Assembly (NCBI RefSeq): GCF_003367315.1
Contig: NZ_CP031415.1
Coordinates: 2,168,001-2,232,000 of the forward strand
Reading direction: 5' to 3'
DNA length: 64,000 bases
Source: Saccharospirillum mangrovi
Lineage (GTDB): Bacteria; Pseudomonadota; Gammaproteobacteria; Pseudomonadales; Natronospirillaceae
Every line of letters begins with the position of its first letter. Position 1 is the first letter of the stretch. The notes under the pieces were generated by a model, which saw only the letters and a program-made list of their open reading frames with translations, had not been told where the DNA came from and did no database searches. Made by a program: the position numbers and the translations under genes. Positions 1-8,178 of this stretch are shown piece by piece.

Positions 1-1008
1 CCCCACCTGCAAGGGCCAGGCTCGGTCCAGCAAGTCATGGGGCTGGTTCTGGTGGTGCTGATTCCCGGCTGGGTCGTGCTGATCGGTTCGTTTAGCTGGG
101 GTTATTTGATCAACCCGCTGCTGGCTGGCGCGACGGCGTTGGCCGCAGAAGCTGCATTACTGAAACTGCGCGGCCGCCCGGTGTTGTTTTTCCTCAAAGA
201 CCTCAGCGCCCTGGTGACGGCCGCCTTGTTGGCGCTGGCACTGCCGCCCTTGTCGCCCTGGTGGCTGACGATATTAGGCACCGCCATTGCGCTGGTGTTC
301 GCCAAGCATCTGTTTGGCGGGCTCGGCAACAACCCGTTCAACCCGGCGATGGTGGCGTATGCAATGCTGCTGGTGTCGTTGCCGCTCTATATGACCACGC
401 GTTGGGCGAATCCGGATCAGTGGCTGTCGTTCAGCGATACGCTGGCCGTGATTTTTGCCGGCGGCGTGCCAATCGATGCGGCGACTGCGGCGACGCCGTT
501 GGATGTCTACAAACTGAACATCGCCAGCCAAACGGCCAGCGAAGTGCTGCGCGCGCCTGTGTTTGGCAGTTTTGTCGCTCAAGGTTGGGATGTCGCCAAT
601 CTGGCGTTTTTGCTCGGCGGTTTGTTTTTGATCTGGCGGCGCATCATCAGTTGGCACATTCCGCTGGCGTTGCTCGGCACGCTGGCGTTGATGAGTCTGT
701 TGTTCGGCTCCGATGCCGATCTGCGCGTGCCGTTATCACTGCATTTGCTCGGTGGCGCCACCATGTTGGGGGCGTTTTTTATCGCCACCGATCCGGTCAG
801 CGCTGCAACCTCCAACAAAGGCAAACTGATTTATGGCGCCGGCATTGGTGTGCTGATCTACCTGATCCGCACCTGGGGCAACTACCCGGATGCGGTGGCG
901 TTCGCGGTGCTGTTGATGAATTTCGCCGCACCGCTGATCGATCATTACAGCCGGCCGCGCGTTTACGGGCACGACAAGGCCATCAAAGGATACAAGCGCG
1001 ATGACTGA
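1..1008 (+). CDS. rsxD: Rnf/Rsx electron-transport complex subunit D (5' end cut by window)
   Basis: Integral membrane subunit of the Rnf (Rsx) complex, which moves electrons between NADH and ferredoxin or, in enterics, keeps SoxR reduced. The reading frame is open to base 1, and the residues before the first internal ATG (37) look like the family's N-terminal region, so the true start lies outside the window. Many hydrophobic helices are seen, with the family motif [12 protein letters not shown] near residue 95 counted from base 37. The expected covalent FMN site is the Thr at 493-495 in DAATAAT, which resembles the ApbE motif DxxTGAT but has Ala for Gly. The next gene, rsxG, overlaps by 8 bp. 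Confidence 0.95.
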   Translation, partial: PHLQGPGSVQQVMGLVLVVLIPGWVVLIGSFSWGYLINPLLAGATALAAEAALLKLRGRPVLFFLKDLSALVTAALLALALPPLSPWWLTILGTAIALVFAKHLFGGLGNNPFNPAMVAYAMLLVSLPLYMTTRWANPDQWLSFSDTLAVIFAGGVPIDAATAATPLDVYKLNIASQTASEVLRAPVFGSFVAQGWDVANLAFLLGGLFLIWRRIISWHIPLALLGTLALMSLLFGSDADLRVPLSLHLLGGATMLGAFFIATDPVSAATSNKGKLIYGAGIGVLIYLIRTWGNYPDAVAFAVLLMNFAAPLIDHYSRPRVYGHDKAIKGYKRDD

Positions 1009-1678
1009 CTCGACCGACACCCTGACGCTCAGCGGTGCCATTCGTCGCGGCGCCATCGGCCTGGGTTTGTTTGCGGTGTTCACCGCCGGCCTGATTGCCG
1101 CCACTCAGCAATGGACCGCCGAACGCATCGCCAACAATCAGCGCGCCTTTGAAGCCCAGACGTTGTTAGCGCTGGTGCCGGAAGAGCAGCACGACAACCA
1201 ACTGCTCGACACCGCGTTCAGCACGCAATTACCGACGCTGACCGACACAGATTTACTGCGCCTGCCGGAACCGGCGGACTGGTATCAGGCAAAGCTGAAC
1301 AACGAGGTCGTTGCGGTGATCCTGCCGTTGGTCGCCCCCGAAGGCTACACCGAGGCCATCCGCCTGATCATGGCCGTAGACCGCAGCGGCACCTTGCTCG
1401 GCGTGCGCGTTACCGCCCATCGTGAAACACCGGGTTTGGGCGATCAGGTGGAGTTGAGCAAATCGGACTGGATTTTGAATTTCGACGGCCAATCGCTGAG
1501 CCAACCGCCACTCGAAAACTGGCAAGTCAAAAAAGACGGCGGTGCGTTTGACCAACTGACCGGCGCCACCATCACGCCACGCGCTGTTGTTCGGGCGGTG
1601 GCGCGCGGTCTGCAATTTTTCGAACGTAACCGGGCGGTGTTGTTATCGTTGAATCCGACGGAGGCTGAGGCGTCATGA
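1001..1678 (+). CDS. rsxG: Rnf/Rsx electron-transport complex subunit G
   Basis: Periplasmic flavoprotein subunit of the Rnf/Rsx complex. The 225-residue protein has one N-terminal membrane anchor (about residues 14-36) followed by an FMN-binding domain. The motif DQLTGATIT places the ApbE-type flavinylation target at Thr190, matching the DxxTGAT consensus. The start overlaps rsxD by 8 bp and the stop overlaps the ATG of rsxE (ATGA), so the three genes are probably translationally coupled. Length is normal for the family. Confidence 0.95.
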   Translation: MTDSTDTLTLSGAIRRGAIGLGLFAVFTAGLIAATQQWTAERIANNQRAFEAQTLLALVPEEQHDNQLLDTAFSTQLPTLTDTDLLRLPEPADWYQAKLNNEVVAVILPLVAPEGYTEAIRLIMAVDRSGTLLGVRVTAHRETPGLGDQVELSKSDWILNFDGQSLSQPPLENWQVKKDGGAFDQLTGATITPRAVVRAVARGLQFFERNRAVLLSLNPTEAEAS

Positions 1679-2382
1679 GTAGCGCAACCGAACTGACTCG
1701 CAACGGCCTGTGGAGTAACAACCCGGCGTTGGTGCAATTGCTCGGTCTGTGTCCGCTGCTGGCCGTTACCGGCTCGGTAGTGAATGCGTTGGGCTTGGGT
1801 TTGGCGACGCTGGTCGTGCTGGTTGGCTCCAACACCGCCGTGTCGCTGATTCGCCATTACGTGCCCGATGCGGTGCGGCTGCCTGCGTTCGTGATGATCA
1901 TCGCCTCTTTTGTCACCTGCGCTGAATTGTTGATGCAAGCCTTCACTTACGAGCTGTATCAGGTGCTGGGCATCTTCATTCCGCTGATCGTCACCAACTG
2001 CGCCATCCTCGGTCGCGCCGACGCTTTTGCGCGCAAGAATCCGGTGCTGCCGTCGATGCTGGATGGCTTGATGATGTCGCTGGGCTTTCTCGCGGTGTTA
2101 CTGGTGTTGGGCGCACTGCGCGAAATCATTGGTCAGGGCACCCTGTTTACCAACATGCAGTTGATCTTCGGACCGATGGCGGCCGATTGGGAAATTACCG
2201 TTTTTCCGAACTATCCGGACTTCCTGTTTGCCGTGTTGCCGCCCGGCGCTTTTGTTGGCCTGGGGTTATTGATCGCCCTGAAAAATCGCATCGACAGTGG
2301 CCTCGAAGCGCGTCGGGCCGCGCGTCAGGAAAAACCCATCGCCGGATCAAAACGCGTTCGGGTAACCGGACACATCAGCTGA
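1675..2382 (+). CDS. rsxE: Rnf/Rsx electron-transport complex subunit E
   Basis: Integral membrane subunit of the Rnf/Rsx complex, of the NqrD/RnfE family. The 235-residue protein is almost wholly hydrophobic, with about six helices. It starts [27 protein letters not shown], a stretch given here in two parts: [15 protein letters not shown] then the conserved [12 protein letters not shown]. Family members carry conserved membrane Cys residues that may bind an iron-sulfur cluster with RnfA; Cys is seen in GLCPL and in [13 protein letters not shown] overlap with rsxG. Followed by nth, the usual gammaproteobacterial order. Confidence 0.95.
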   Translation: MSSATELTRNGLWSNNPALVQLLGLCPLLAVTGSVVNALGLGLATLVVLVGSNTAVSLIRHYVPDAVRLPAFVMIIASFVTCAELLMQAFTYELYQVLGIFIPLIVTNCAILGRADAFARKNPVLPSMLDGLMMSLGFLAVLLVLGALREIIGQGTLFTNMQLIFGPMAADWEITVFPNYPDFLFAVLPPGAFVGLGLLIALKNRIDSGLEARRAARQEKPIAGSKRVRVTGHIS

Positions 2383-2416
2383 GTGGTGGAGACTTTCCAG
2401 TGCTGGAGACCCTGTT

Positions 2417-3049
2417 TTGAACAAAGCCAAACGCACCGAGATTTTCACCCGCCTGCGTGCGGCCAATCCATCGCCCAAAACCGAACTGGAATACAGCACG
2501 CCGTTTGAATTGCTGGTCGCCGTTGTGCTGTCGGCCCAGGCGACCGACAAGGGCGTGAACAAAGCCACTGCCAGGCTGTTCCCGGTCGCCAACACGCCAC
2601 AGGCGATTTATGACCTTGGCGTCGATGGACTGAAGGAGTACATCAAGACCATCGGTTTGTTTAATTCCAAAGCTGAGAACGTCCATAAGCTGTGCCGCCA
2701 GTTGCTGGATTTGCACAACGGCGAAGTGCCGCAAACGCGCGAAGCGCTGGAAGCCCTGCCCGGCGTCGGTCGCAAAACCGCCAATGTGGTGTTGAACACC
2801 GCCTTCGGCCAGCCGACGATGGCGGTCGATACGCACATTTTCCGCGTCGCCAACCGTACCCGCATCGCGCCGGGCAAGAATGTGGTTGAAGTGGAAAAAC
2901 GCCTGGTGCGGCTGATCCCGGAAGAGTTTTTGATGGACGCTCACCACTGGCTGATTTTGCATGGCCGCTACACCTGCACCGCACGCAAACCGCGCTGCGG
3001 TGCCTGCCTGATCGAAGATCTGTGCGAGTACAAAGACAAGGCTGAATAA
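2417..3049 (+). CDS. nth: Endonuclease III (DNA glycosylase/AP lyase)
   Basis: Base-excision repair enzyme removing oxidised pyrimidines and cutting at abasic sites. The 210-residue protein matches E. coli Nth closely from its first residues (MNKAKRTEIFTRLR). The helix-hairpin-helix is LPGVGRKTANV, which contains the catalytic Lys. The catalytic Asp is in VDTHIFR. The C-terminal 4Fe-4S loop is visible as CTARKPRCGACLIEDLC. The start is TTG at 2417, supported by a GGAG about 9 nt upstream and by the conserved N-terminus. It lies 34 bp after rsxE, the usual position in Gammaproteobacteria. Confidence 0.97.
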   Translation: MNKAKRTEIFTRLRAANPSPKTELEYSTPFELLVAVVLSAQATDKGVNKATARLFPVANTPQAIYDLGVDGLKEYIKTIGLFNSKAENVHKLCRQLLDLHNGEVPQTREALEALPGVGRKTANVVLNTAFGQPTMAVDTHIFRVANRTRIAPGKNVVEVEKRLVRLIPEEFLMDAHHWLILHGRYTCTARKPRCGACLIEDLCEYKDKAE

Positions 3050-3080
3050 CCCCGACTGCCCCGACTGAAGGTCACTTTCC

Positions 3081-3845
3081 ATGGATGGAAGACTGATCGT
3101 CGACGCCAGCTGTCATCTACCGGATGGCCTGCTGGCGCGACTGAACATAGAACGTTTGCACGACCCCGCTCTGTTTGAACAGCGCCTGCTAGATGCCTGG
3201 CTGTATCACGGCGACGATTGGCTGGTGCTGGCGTCGCCACAGCGCATAAACGACTGGCAGGTGGCAGTGCAGTGCCATCAATCTGCATTTGCCGAACTTC
3301 GCCTGGCGGCCCGCTTGCAGCGACCGTTCCGCATCCGTTTTATCGCCAGCGAAGCGCGCTCTGCTCACCTGGGATTGATTGCAGCGCAACTGGCGCAACG
3401 CCTAGCGGACGGTCAATCCATCGACTCATTTTGGGCGCAGCAGCGCGCGGTCGAACAGTCCATACACGCAGTCCTGGCAGTCAATTCAGAATCGAATTGG
3501 TTACGAGCGCTGCCCTGGCGACAACGGTGGCGTTCGATGCCAGCGCTATTGAGTGTGGAAAATGGCCGATCGCGCCGTCTCGGCTCTGGATCGACACCGC
3601 TTGATGCCTTTCTGCACTATGCCGATCAACACATTCCTGCCGGGGCACACATAAACCTGAGTTACGCCGGAAACCCATCGCAACTGCAACAAGCGCCGGG
3701 ATTTCAAGACGCCTGTCTTCAGCGAAGTCAGGCCGGAGGATTGTGCTGGTTAAGTGAGATGGATGCCGAGGGTGTTCGTCAGTGCGGTCCGGACGCGTTG
3801 AGCATTGCCTGGCTTAACGCACCCGCTCGTTGCGAAAGGCCTTGA
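3081..3845 (+). CDS. DegV-like protein, divergent
   Basis: The 254-residue protein shows a weak DegV-family pattern. It opens with LIVDASCHLP, like the DegV start (IVTDSTADLP). A middle stretch ARSAHLGLIAAQLAQRLADG resembles the 'S-x-G-L-G' segment. Near the end, PALLSVENGR and CGPDALSIAWL resemble the IKPIL..G and GPGALG segments. The fatty-acid-contact motif TSQPS is not seen, so lipid binding may be lost. DegV proteins carry fatty acids for phosphorylation in some bacteria; that role is not shown here. The last 32 bp overlap the end of the convergent XRE gene. Assignment is tentative. Confidence 0.6.
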   Translation: MDGRLIVDASCHLPDGLLARLNIERLHDPALFEQRLLDAWLYHGDDWLVLASPQRINDWQVAVQCHQSAFAELRLAARLQRPFRIRFIASEARSAHLGLIAAQLAQRLADGQSIDSFWAQQRAVEQSIHAVLAVNSESNWLRALPWRQRWRSMPALLSVENGRSRRLGSGSTPLDAFLHYADQHIPAGAHINLSYAGNPSQLQQAPGFQDACLQRSQAGGLCWLSEMDAEGVRQCGPDALSIAWLNAPARCERP

Positions 3846-4260
3846 GGTGTTCTTCATTGCGCAGAAAACGCGCAAACGCCCGGCCCAATTGCATGTCCGG
3901 CTCGCCATTGCGTAAACGATTGGCGCGCAAGTATTGATAAACGGCGACGGTTCGAATCAGGCCGTCGTCTTCCGGCGCCTCTTCCTCTTCCAATCCGGCT
4001 TCCTGGCGCATGATGCGGATGGCGGCTTTCATCGCCACCAGATCGATGGCGTCGGTTGGGTTATCGGGCGAACCGCGACCGCTGGCGAGCCATTCCAGCG
4101 AACAGCCGGTCAGTTCGGCAATTTGCTGGGCGCGGGACAGCGTCGGTTCGGAGCCTTTGAGATATTTACGAATCAGGCTTTCGCCCAGTTCCACCCGGCG
4201 CGCAAAAGCACTGACCGAATCGGCGCCAATCAAGACCCGCAGGCGGTCGGCAAAACTCAT
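3814..4260 (-). CDS. XRE-family transcriptional regulator
   Basis: The 148-residue protein begins with a helix-turn-helix domain (about residues 2-60; FARRVELGESLIRKYLKG is the recognition region). A C-terminal part of unknown fold follows, containing an acidic stretch EEEEAPEDDG. Its ATG at 4260 overlaps the stop of the NUDIX gene upstream (ATGA), so it is probably co-translated with that hydrolase. Its last codons overlap the end of the convergent DegV-like gene. An upstream in-frame extension to 4476 is open but lies wholly inside the NUDIX gene and is rejected. Target genes cannot be told from the sequence. Confidence 0.85.
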   Translation of the reverse strand: MSFADRLRVLIGADSVSAFARRVELGESLIRKYLKGSEPTLSRAQQIAELTGCSLEWLASGRGSPDNPTDAIDLVAMKAAIRIMRQEAGLEEEEAPEDDGLIRTVAVYQYLRANRLRNGEPDMQLGRAFARFLRNEEHLKAFRNERVR

Positions 4261-4871
4261 GAGGCGCGGTCGTCTTCGTCCATCGGGAATGCCGGCAGCG
4301 GCCAGGCGGTACCTTCCACCAGATTGATCAACTCCAGCAATATCATGGCAGTCAGCCCCCAGATGTGACGATTCTGATAATGATAGTGCGGAATCTGAAA
4401 CTCGATGCCGTGCCGCTGCACCGGCTTCAATTCGGGCGAGGTGTCGGCGAAAAACGACCAGGGCACAACAAACCAATCGGCGATTTCGTCCGGGCTTGGC
4501 CGGCAGTCCTGCAAGTGTTCAACCCAGCCAACGTAAGGAAACACCTGGACGCCAGACTTGGAAAGGCCGGTCGACAAGGACCCGATTAATTGAATGCGCG
4601 ACGGCGGCAAATTGAGCTCTTCGTGCGTCTCGCGCAGTGCCGTTTGCGCCAAATCGGCGTCTTCGGCTTCCCACATACCGCCCGGGAAAGCCACGTCACC
4701 CGGGTGGCTGTTCAGGTGTGCCGCCCGGACTGTCAGCAATACACCGGGTTCATCCTGGTACACCAACGGCACCAGCACGCCGGCTTTCGGCGACGGTAAG
4801 GTCAGATAGCGGGGGCTGTGGTTGCGCAAGGGGTCGATAAACCGACGTTGCTGGGCAGTGAAGGCATTCAT
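4257..4871 (-). CDS. NUDIX hydrolase, CoA-pyrophosphatase (NudL/YeaB) type
   Basis: Predicted to hydrolyse coenzyme A or its derivatives to 3',5'-ADP and phosphopantetheine. The CoA-type signature is visible as RAAHLNSHPGDVAFPGG. The NUDIX box follows as GGMWEAEDADLAQ and then TALRETHEELNL (GX5EX7REUXEEXGU). ATG at 4871 is preferred; a TTG two codons upstream (4877) is also open. Family length is about 190-210 residues, which fits. The gene is translationally coupled to the XRE regulator downstream. Confidence 0.9.
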   Translation of the reverse strand: MNAFTAQQRRFIDPLRNHSPRYLTLPSPKAGVLVPLVYQDEPGVLLTVRAAHLNSHPGDVAFPGGMWEAEDADLAQTALRETHEELNLPPSRIQLIGSLSTGLSKSGVQVFPYVGWVEHLQDCRPSPDEIADWFVVPWSFFADTSPELKPVQRHGIEFQIPHYHYQNRHIWGLTAMILLELINLVEGTAWPLPAFPMDEDDRAS

Positions 4872-5137
4872 GTTCAAAGCATCTCATATTTTTGTCGCGC
4901 TGGCTCGGCTGCCAACACCGCAGCGCGGTTTGCCGAGGTTACATCGACCACCGCTCCGATGCGCAATACGTCACTTTAACGATGATAGAGATGGCCGTAC
5001 GGGTACCCAAAATCGAGTTTCAATGCTAGCTTTACCAGCGGCCGGAAAAGGGAAAAAGGGATTCCAGCCGCATGACTTGATCGCAGTATGCAAATGCTGC
5101 CCGAACAACCCCAAGGAAGTGGGTGAGGAAGACGCTG

Positions 5138-5506
5138 ATGGCGGAACTCCGAAAAGAACTACCCAATTTTGACACCTTGATGGAACTGGCCAATCGGGAC
5201 CCCGATGGTCTGGAACATCTGCGCAGTTCGTTGATCCGGGACTTCATCGACCAGGCACCGGACAATCAGCGCCAACGCCTACAGGGCTTGCAGTTCACCA
5301 TCGATATGGAACGTCGCAAAGCCAAGAACCCGGTACAGAGCTGCATGCGCATGTCGCAGATGATGCACGAACGGGTAACCGATCTGTGCGACAGCCTCAA
5401 TGACTTCTCCACACTCACAGCCGTTCCTCCGGTCACCCCCAGCCGGCCGGCCAAAGTTATCCCGCTGCGACCGCGTTCTTGGGAAGACGAAACCGACGAC
5501 TCCTGA
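5138..5506 (+). CDS. DUF3135 family protein
   Basis: Small soluble protein (122 residues) of unknown function. Most of it is polar and helical. The conserved core runs LPNFDTLMELANRDPDGLE, then LQGLQFTIDMERRKAKNP, then SCMRMSQMMHE, matching the pattern I recall for DUF3135. The C-terminus is rich in Pro and Arg and probably disordered. The ATG at 5138 has AGGAAG with a 6-nt spacer; a GTG at 5123 is in frame but lies upstream of that ribosome-binding site. It stands 47 bp ahead of a zinc-ribbon NUDIX gene, so the two may share a transcript. Confidence 0.85.
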   Translation: MAELRKELPNFDTLMELANRDPDGLEHLRSSLIRDFIDQAPDNQRQRLQGLQFTIDMERRKAKNPVQSCMRMSQMMHERVTDLCDSLNDFSTLTAVPPVTPSRPAKVIPLRPRSWEDETDDS

Positions 5507-5553
5507 TAGGCTGGTCCATCCAGCCACTGCCCCTTCAAGGCCTCTTCAAGTCG

Positions 5554-6090
5554 ATGAATTTTTGCAGTCACTGCGGCCAACCGGTGCGCTTCGCCATTCC
5601 TGATATGGACAACCGTCCCCGCTATCTGTGCGATCACTGCGGCAGCATCCATTATCAAAACCCTCGTCTGATCACCGGCACCTTACCGGTTGCCCCCGAT
5701 GATCGGATTTTGCTGTGCCGCCGGGCCATTGAACCGCGACTGGGCTATTGGACATTGCCCGCCGGCTTTATGGAAAACGGTGAAACAGTGGTGGCGGGTG
5801 CATTGCGTGAAACGCTGGAAGAGGCCCAGGTGAAAGCTCATAACCCGGTGTTACTGTCGATGATCAGCCTGCCGGAATTTGATCAGGTGCATATTTTCTA
5901 TCGGGTCGACATGCCGGATTTTCACTACGACGTGACGCCGGAAAGCAGCGCCGTTGAACTGTTTGAAATCGATGCCCTGCCCTGGGATCAAATCGCCTTT
6001 CGTACCGTCACCGCCACGCTGGAACATTTTCTGGCCGTGCGTGACCAGGAAGTACCGGCCGTGCTCACCGGTGCCATCGAACCCCGCTGA
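5554..6090 (+). CDS. NUDIX hydrolase with N-terminal zinc ribbon
   Basis: The 178-residue protein opens with a zinc ribbon of two CxxC pairs (CSHC and CDHC, residues about 4-30), then SIHYQNPRLI, the linker seen in NudC-like and ADP-ribose-pyrophosphatase-like enzymes. The NUDIX box is GFMENGETVVAGALRETLEE. The probable substrate is a nucleoside diphosphate derivative such as NADH or ADP-ribose, but the SQPWPFPQS NADH-specificity motif of NudC is not seen, so the substrate is open. ATG 5554 places the zinc ribbon at the N-terminus; the longer frame from 5479 overlaps DUF3135 and is not favoured. Confidence 0.9.
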   Translation: MNFCSHCGQPVRFAIPDMDNRPRYLCDHCGSIHYQNPRLITGTLPVAPDDRILLCRRAIEPRLGYWTLPAGFMENGETVVAGALRETLEEAQVKAHNPVLLSMISLPEFDQVHIFYRVDMPDFHYDVTPESSAVELFEIDALPWDQIAFRTVTATLEHFLAVRDQEVPAVLTGAIEPR

Positions 6091-6117
6091 CACCCGCCAC
6101 TGATAAACGCTGGGCAT

Positions 6118-6148
6118 AAAAAAACCGGGCAAGCTTCCCTACCCGGTC
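6118..6148 (-). terminator. Rho-independent terminator of the small gene 6238-6477
   Basis: Stem ACCGGG (6124-6129) pairs with CCCGGT (6142-6147). Read on the minus strand, it is followed by a run of seven T, so it serves the minus-strand gene upstream. Read on the plus strand there is only a short A-rich tail, so it is a poor terminator for the NUDIX gene. Confidence 0.8.
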
Positions 6149-6237
6149 AAAAATGCTCCATGACAGAGCCCTAGCTGTACTCAAATTCTGGCTCGGAACT
6201 GCGCGGCAAGCTCTACCATCGCAATCCCTGAAATTCG

Positions 6238-6477
6238 TTAGACGTTGCGCGTTACCGGCGTACTGAACCAGGCGCGAACGCTGTGCGCCAGGCGGTGACG
6301 CCAGGATGCAAACAACTGCGTCAAATACTCGCTGCGCATATCAACGGCCTTGGCTTCGTAATAGGCCACGTCGATGTTGCCCCAGGCGTCCAAAACAATG
6401 CCGGCGTCTTGCAGCGACTGCTGGCTGTTCAACATCTTGGTTTCTGAAGGTATAGCTTCTGAAGGTTTAGTATCCAT
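6238..6477 (-). CDS. Small hypothetical protein (79 aa)
   Basis: I do not recognise this with certainty. The 79-residue protein has a Ser/Glu-rich N-terminal third (about residues 1-20) and a core IDVAYYEAKAVDMRSEYLTQ. The C-terminal end is basic and aromatic (SWRHRLAHSVRAWFST) and could be an amphipathic helix. The core faintly resembles very small alphaproteobacterial proteins with a YxxxAxxLRAE pattern, but that is weak. The gene is supported by a good ribosome-binding site (AGAGGGG about 8 nt before the ATG) and by its own Rho-independent terminator at 6118-6148. Confidence 0.65.
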   Translation of the reverse strand: MDTKPSEAIPSETKMLNSQQSLQDAGIVLDAWGNIDVAYYEAKAVDMRSEYLTQLFASWRHRLAHSVRAWFSTPVTRNV

Positions 6478-6578
6478 AGCGCTGTCCCCTCTGGGTTGGC
6501 CAATCGGACAGCGGCAAGATTAGGCCGTGAGTACCCGGCTCACAAACGATGCTTTTTCACGCTATGGGTGAATAAATT

Positions 6579-7934
6579 TCAACTGTGATAGTGCTGCACC
6601 TGACCCCGCATCAAGGCCGTCAACCCTTCAGGACCAAGCTCCAGCCCCCAACCGGACGCCCCTCGTCCGCCAAAACTGACGTCGATCCGGCTACGCATCG
6701 GTCGGTTAATCGCCACGTTGGCCGTGTTCAAGCGCAAGCCAATTTCCGAGGCGCGATTCAAATCGCTGTCCCAAACGGAACCGCCCAGCCCATAGGCGCT
6801 GTGATTGGCCCAGGCGACCGCTTGGTCGAGTGATTCGTACGCCGCCAATTGAATGACCGGACCAAACACCTCCTCCGGCCAGATTCGACTGGTTAACGGA
6901 TCATCAACCACCGCCCAGGCTGGCGATACGAACAAACCATCCACCTGAGGGTCGGTGCTGCGTTGTTGGGCTTCGCGGGTCAGTTGCTGCCATTGAAGCA
7001 GCAACTGATCGCGCAAATCGTGACGCGCCAGCGGTCCCAATTGCGCTTGCGGTTGCTCTGGAGACATCGGCAGATAGGACGCCAAACCCGCGCGCAGCCA
7101 TGCTAATACCTCGCCCAACATGGACCGCGGCACCAGCCAGCGTTTAGCACACAAACAACTCTGGCCGCTGTTATTCAGGCGTGACTGCAAAGCTGCGGAA
7201 ACGAAAGCGCTCACATCGCCCTGTTCGGTCAGCAGCCAGGCATCATTGCCGCCCAACTCCAACGTCGTGGGCTTCAGGCGCTCCCCGCAAGCGGCCGCGA
7301 TGCGCCGGCCGACGTCACGGCTGCCAGTGAAATGCACCTGCTGCAAATGCGGGTGATCGTACAACAGTGGCAATTGCTCGACCCCGACACGCACCAGTCG
7401 AAACGCCGATTGGGGAAAACCCGCTTCGACCAGCCACTGCGCCAGCAAAGCACTCGATTGCCAGACGTTAGGCGCCGGCTTCAACGTCACACTGTTGCCC
7501 ACTGCTAAGGCCGGTAACGCAAACCGCGCCGACTGCCACAACGGATAGTTCCACGGCATGATGCCCAACACGCCACCCAACGAGGTTTGGCGTCGCCGCA
7601 CGCCAGCAGAGACCTCAATCGGTTCAAAAGATTTGGGCACCTGCGCACAGAGGTATTCAATCAACACCCGCGTCTTATCAACTTCGGCGATGGCCTGCGC
7701 CAAAGGTTTACCCATTTCCCGCGTAATGCTCAGCGCCATCGTATGGCGCTCGGCGGTCAATCGATCGCACAACACCGCCAGCCATTGCAGGCGTTGCGAC
7801 ACTGGCATTGCCGCAAAGGTCGGCCAGTCTTGCGCTTGCTGATCAACCACGGCGAGCAGTTCACTGTCTTCCCAAACCGGCCATTGCCCCAGCAACTCAC
7901 CTGTGGCGGGATTCACCGATTGGAAGACTGTCAT
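6579..7934 (-). CDS. NAD(P)-dependent aldehyde dehydrogenase, succinate-semialdehyde type
   Basis: Oxidises an aldehyde to its acid with NAD(P)+. The 451-residue protein begins VFQSVNPATGELLGQWP. It has the cofactor motif FTGSRDVGRRIA, the general-base Glu in LELGGND and the catalytic Cys in NNSGQSCLCAKRW. The arrangement resembles the Sad/YneI branch (succinate semialdehyde dehydrogenase), with a shorter N-terminus than GabD. ATG 7934 is chosen because the family starts at this point; the longer frame from 7982 adds unrelated residues. Divergent from ppc. Substrate is inferred only. Confidence 0.88.
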   Translation of the reverse strand: MTVFQSVNPATGELLGQWPVWEDSELLAVVDQQAQDWPTFAAMPVSQRLQWLAVLCDRLTAERHTMALSITREMGKPLAQAIAEVDKTRVLIEYLCAQVPKSFEPIEVSAGVRRRQTSLGGVLGIMPWNYPLWQSARFALPALAVGNSVTLKPAPNVWQSSALLAQWLVEAGFPQSAFRLVRVGVEQLPLLYDHPHLQQVHFTGSRDVGRRIAAACGERLKPTTLELGGNDAWLLTEQGDVSAFVSAALQSRLNNSGQSCLCAKRWLVPRSMLGEVLAWLRAGLASYLPMSPEQPQAQLGPLARHDLRDQLLLQWQQLTREAQQRSTDPQVDGLFVSPAWAVVDDPLTSRIWPEEVFGPVIQLAAYESLDQAVAWANHSAYGLGGSVWDSDLNRASEIGLRLNTANVAINRPMRSRIDVSFGGRGASGWGLELGPEGLTALMRGQVQHYHS

Positions 7935-8178
7935 GTAGGAACCTTTCACTTTGAGGCGAAAAATACGCATAAATGAGCGCATTTCACAGATGGGTGGCAG
8001 AAATTTTGTAATTTAACCACAATATGGTCTTGGCCTTGCGCACACGCCGGGCACCGACAACCATTATAACGCGCCGCTTCTGCGCTGAGCAGACCAATGG
8101 CGCACGGCACATGGGCCGCAGTCCGGTTAAGCTGGTACGCGGTCGCCGCATACGCATCCAGAGGGAGTACGCACAACC

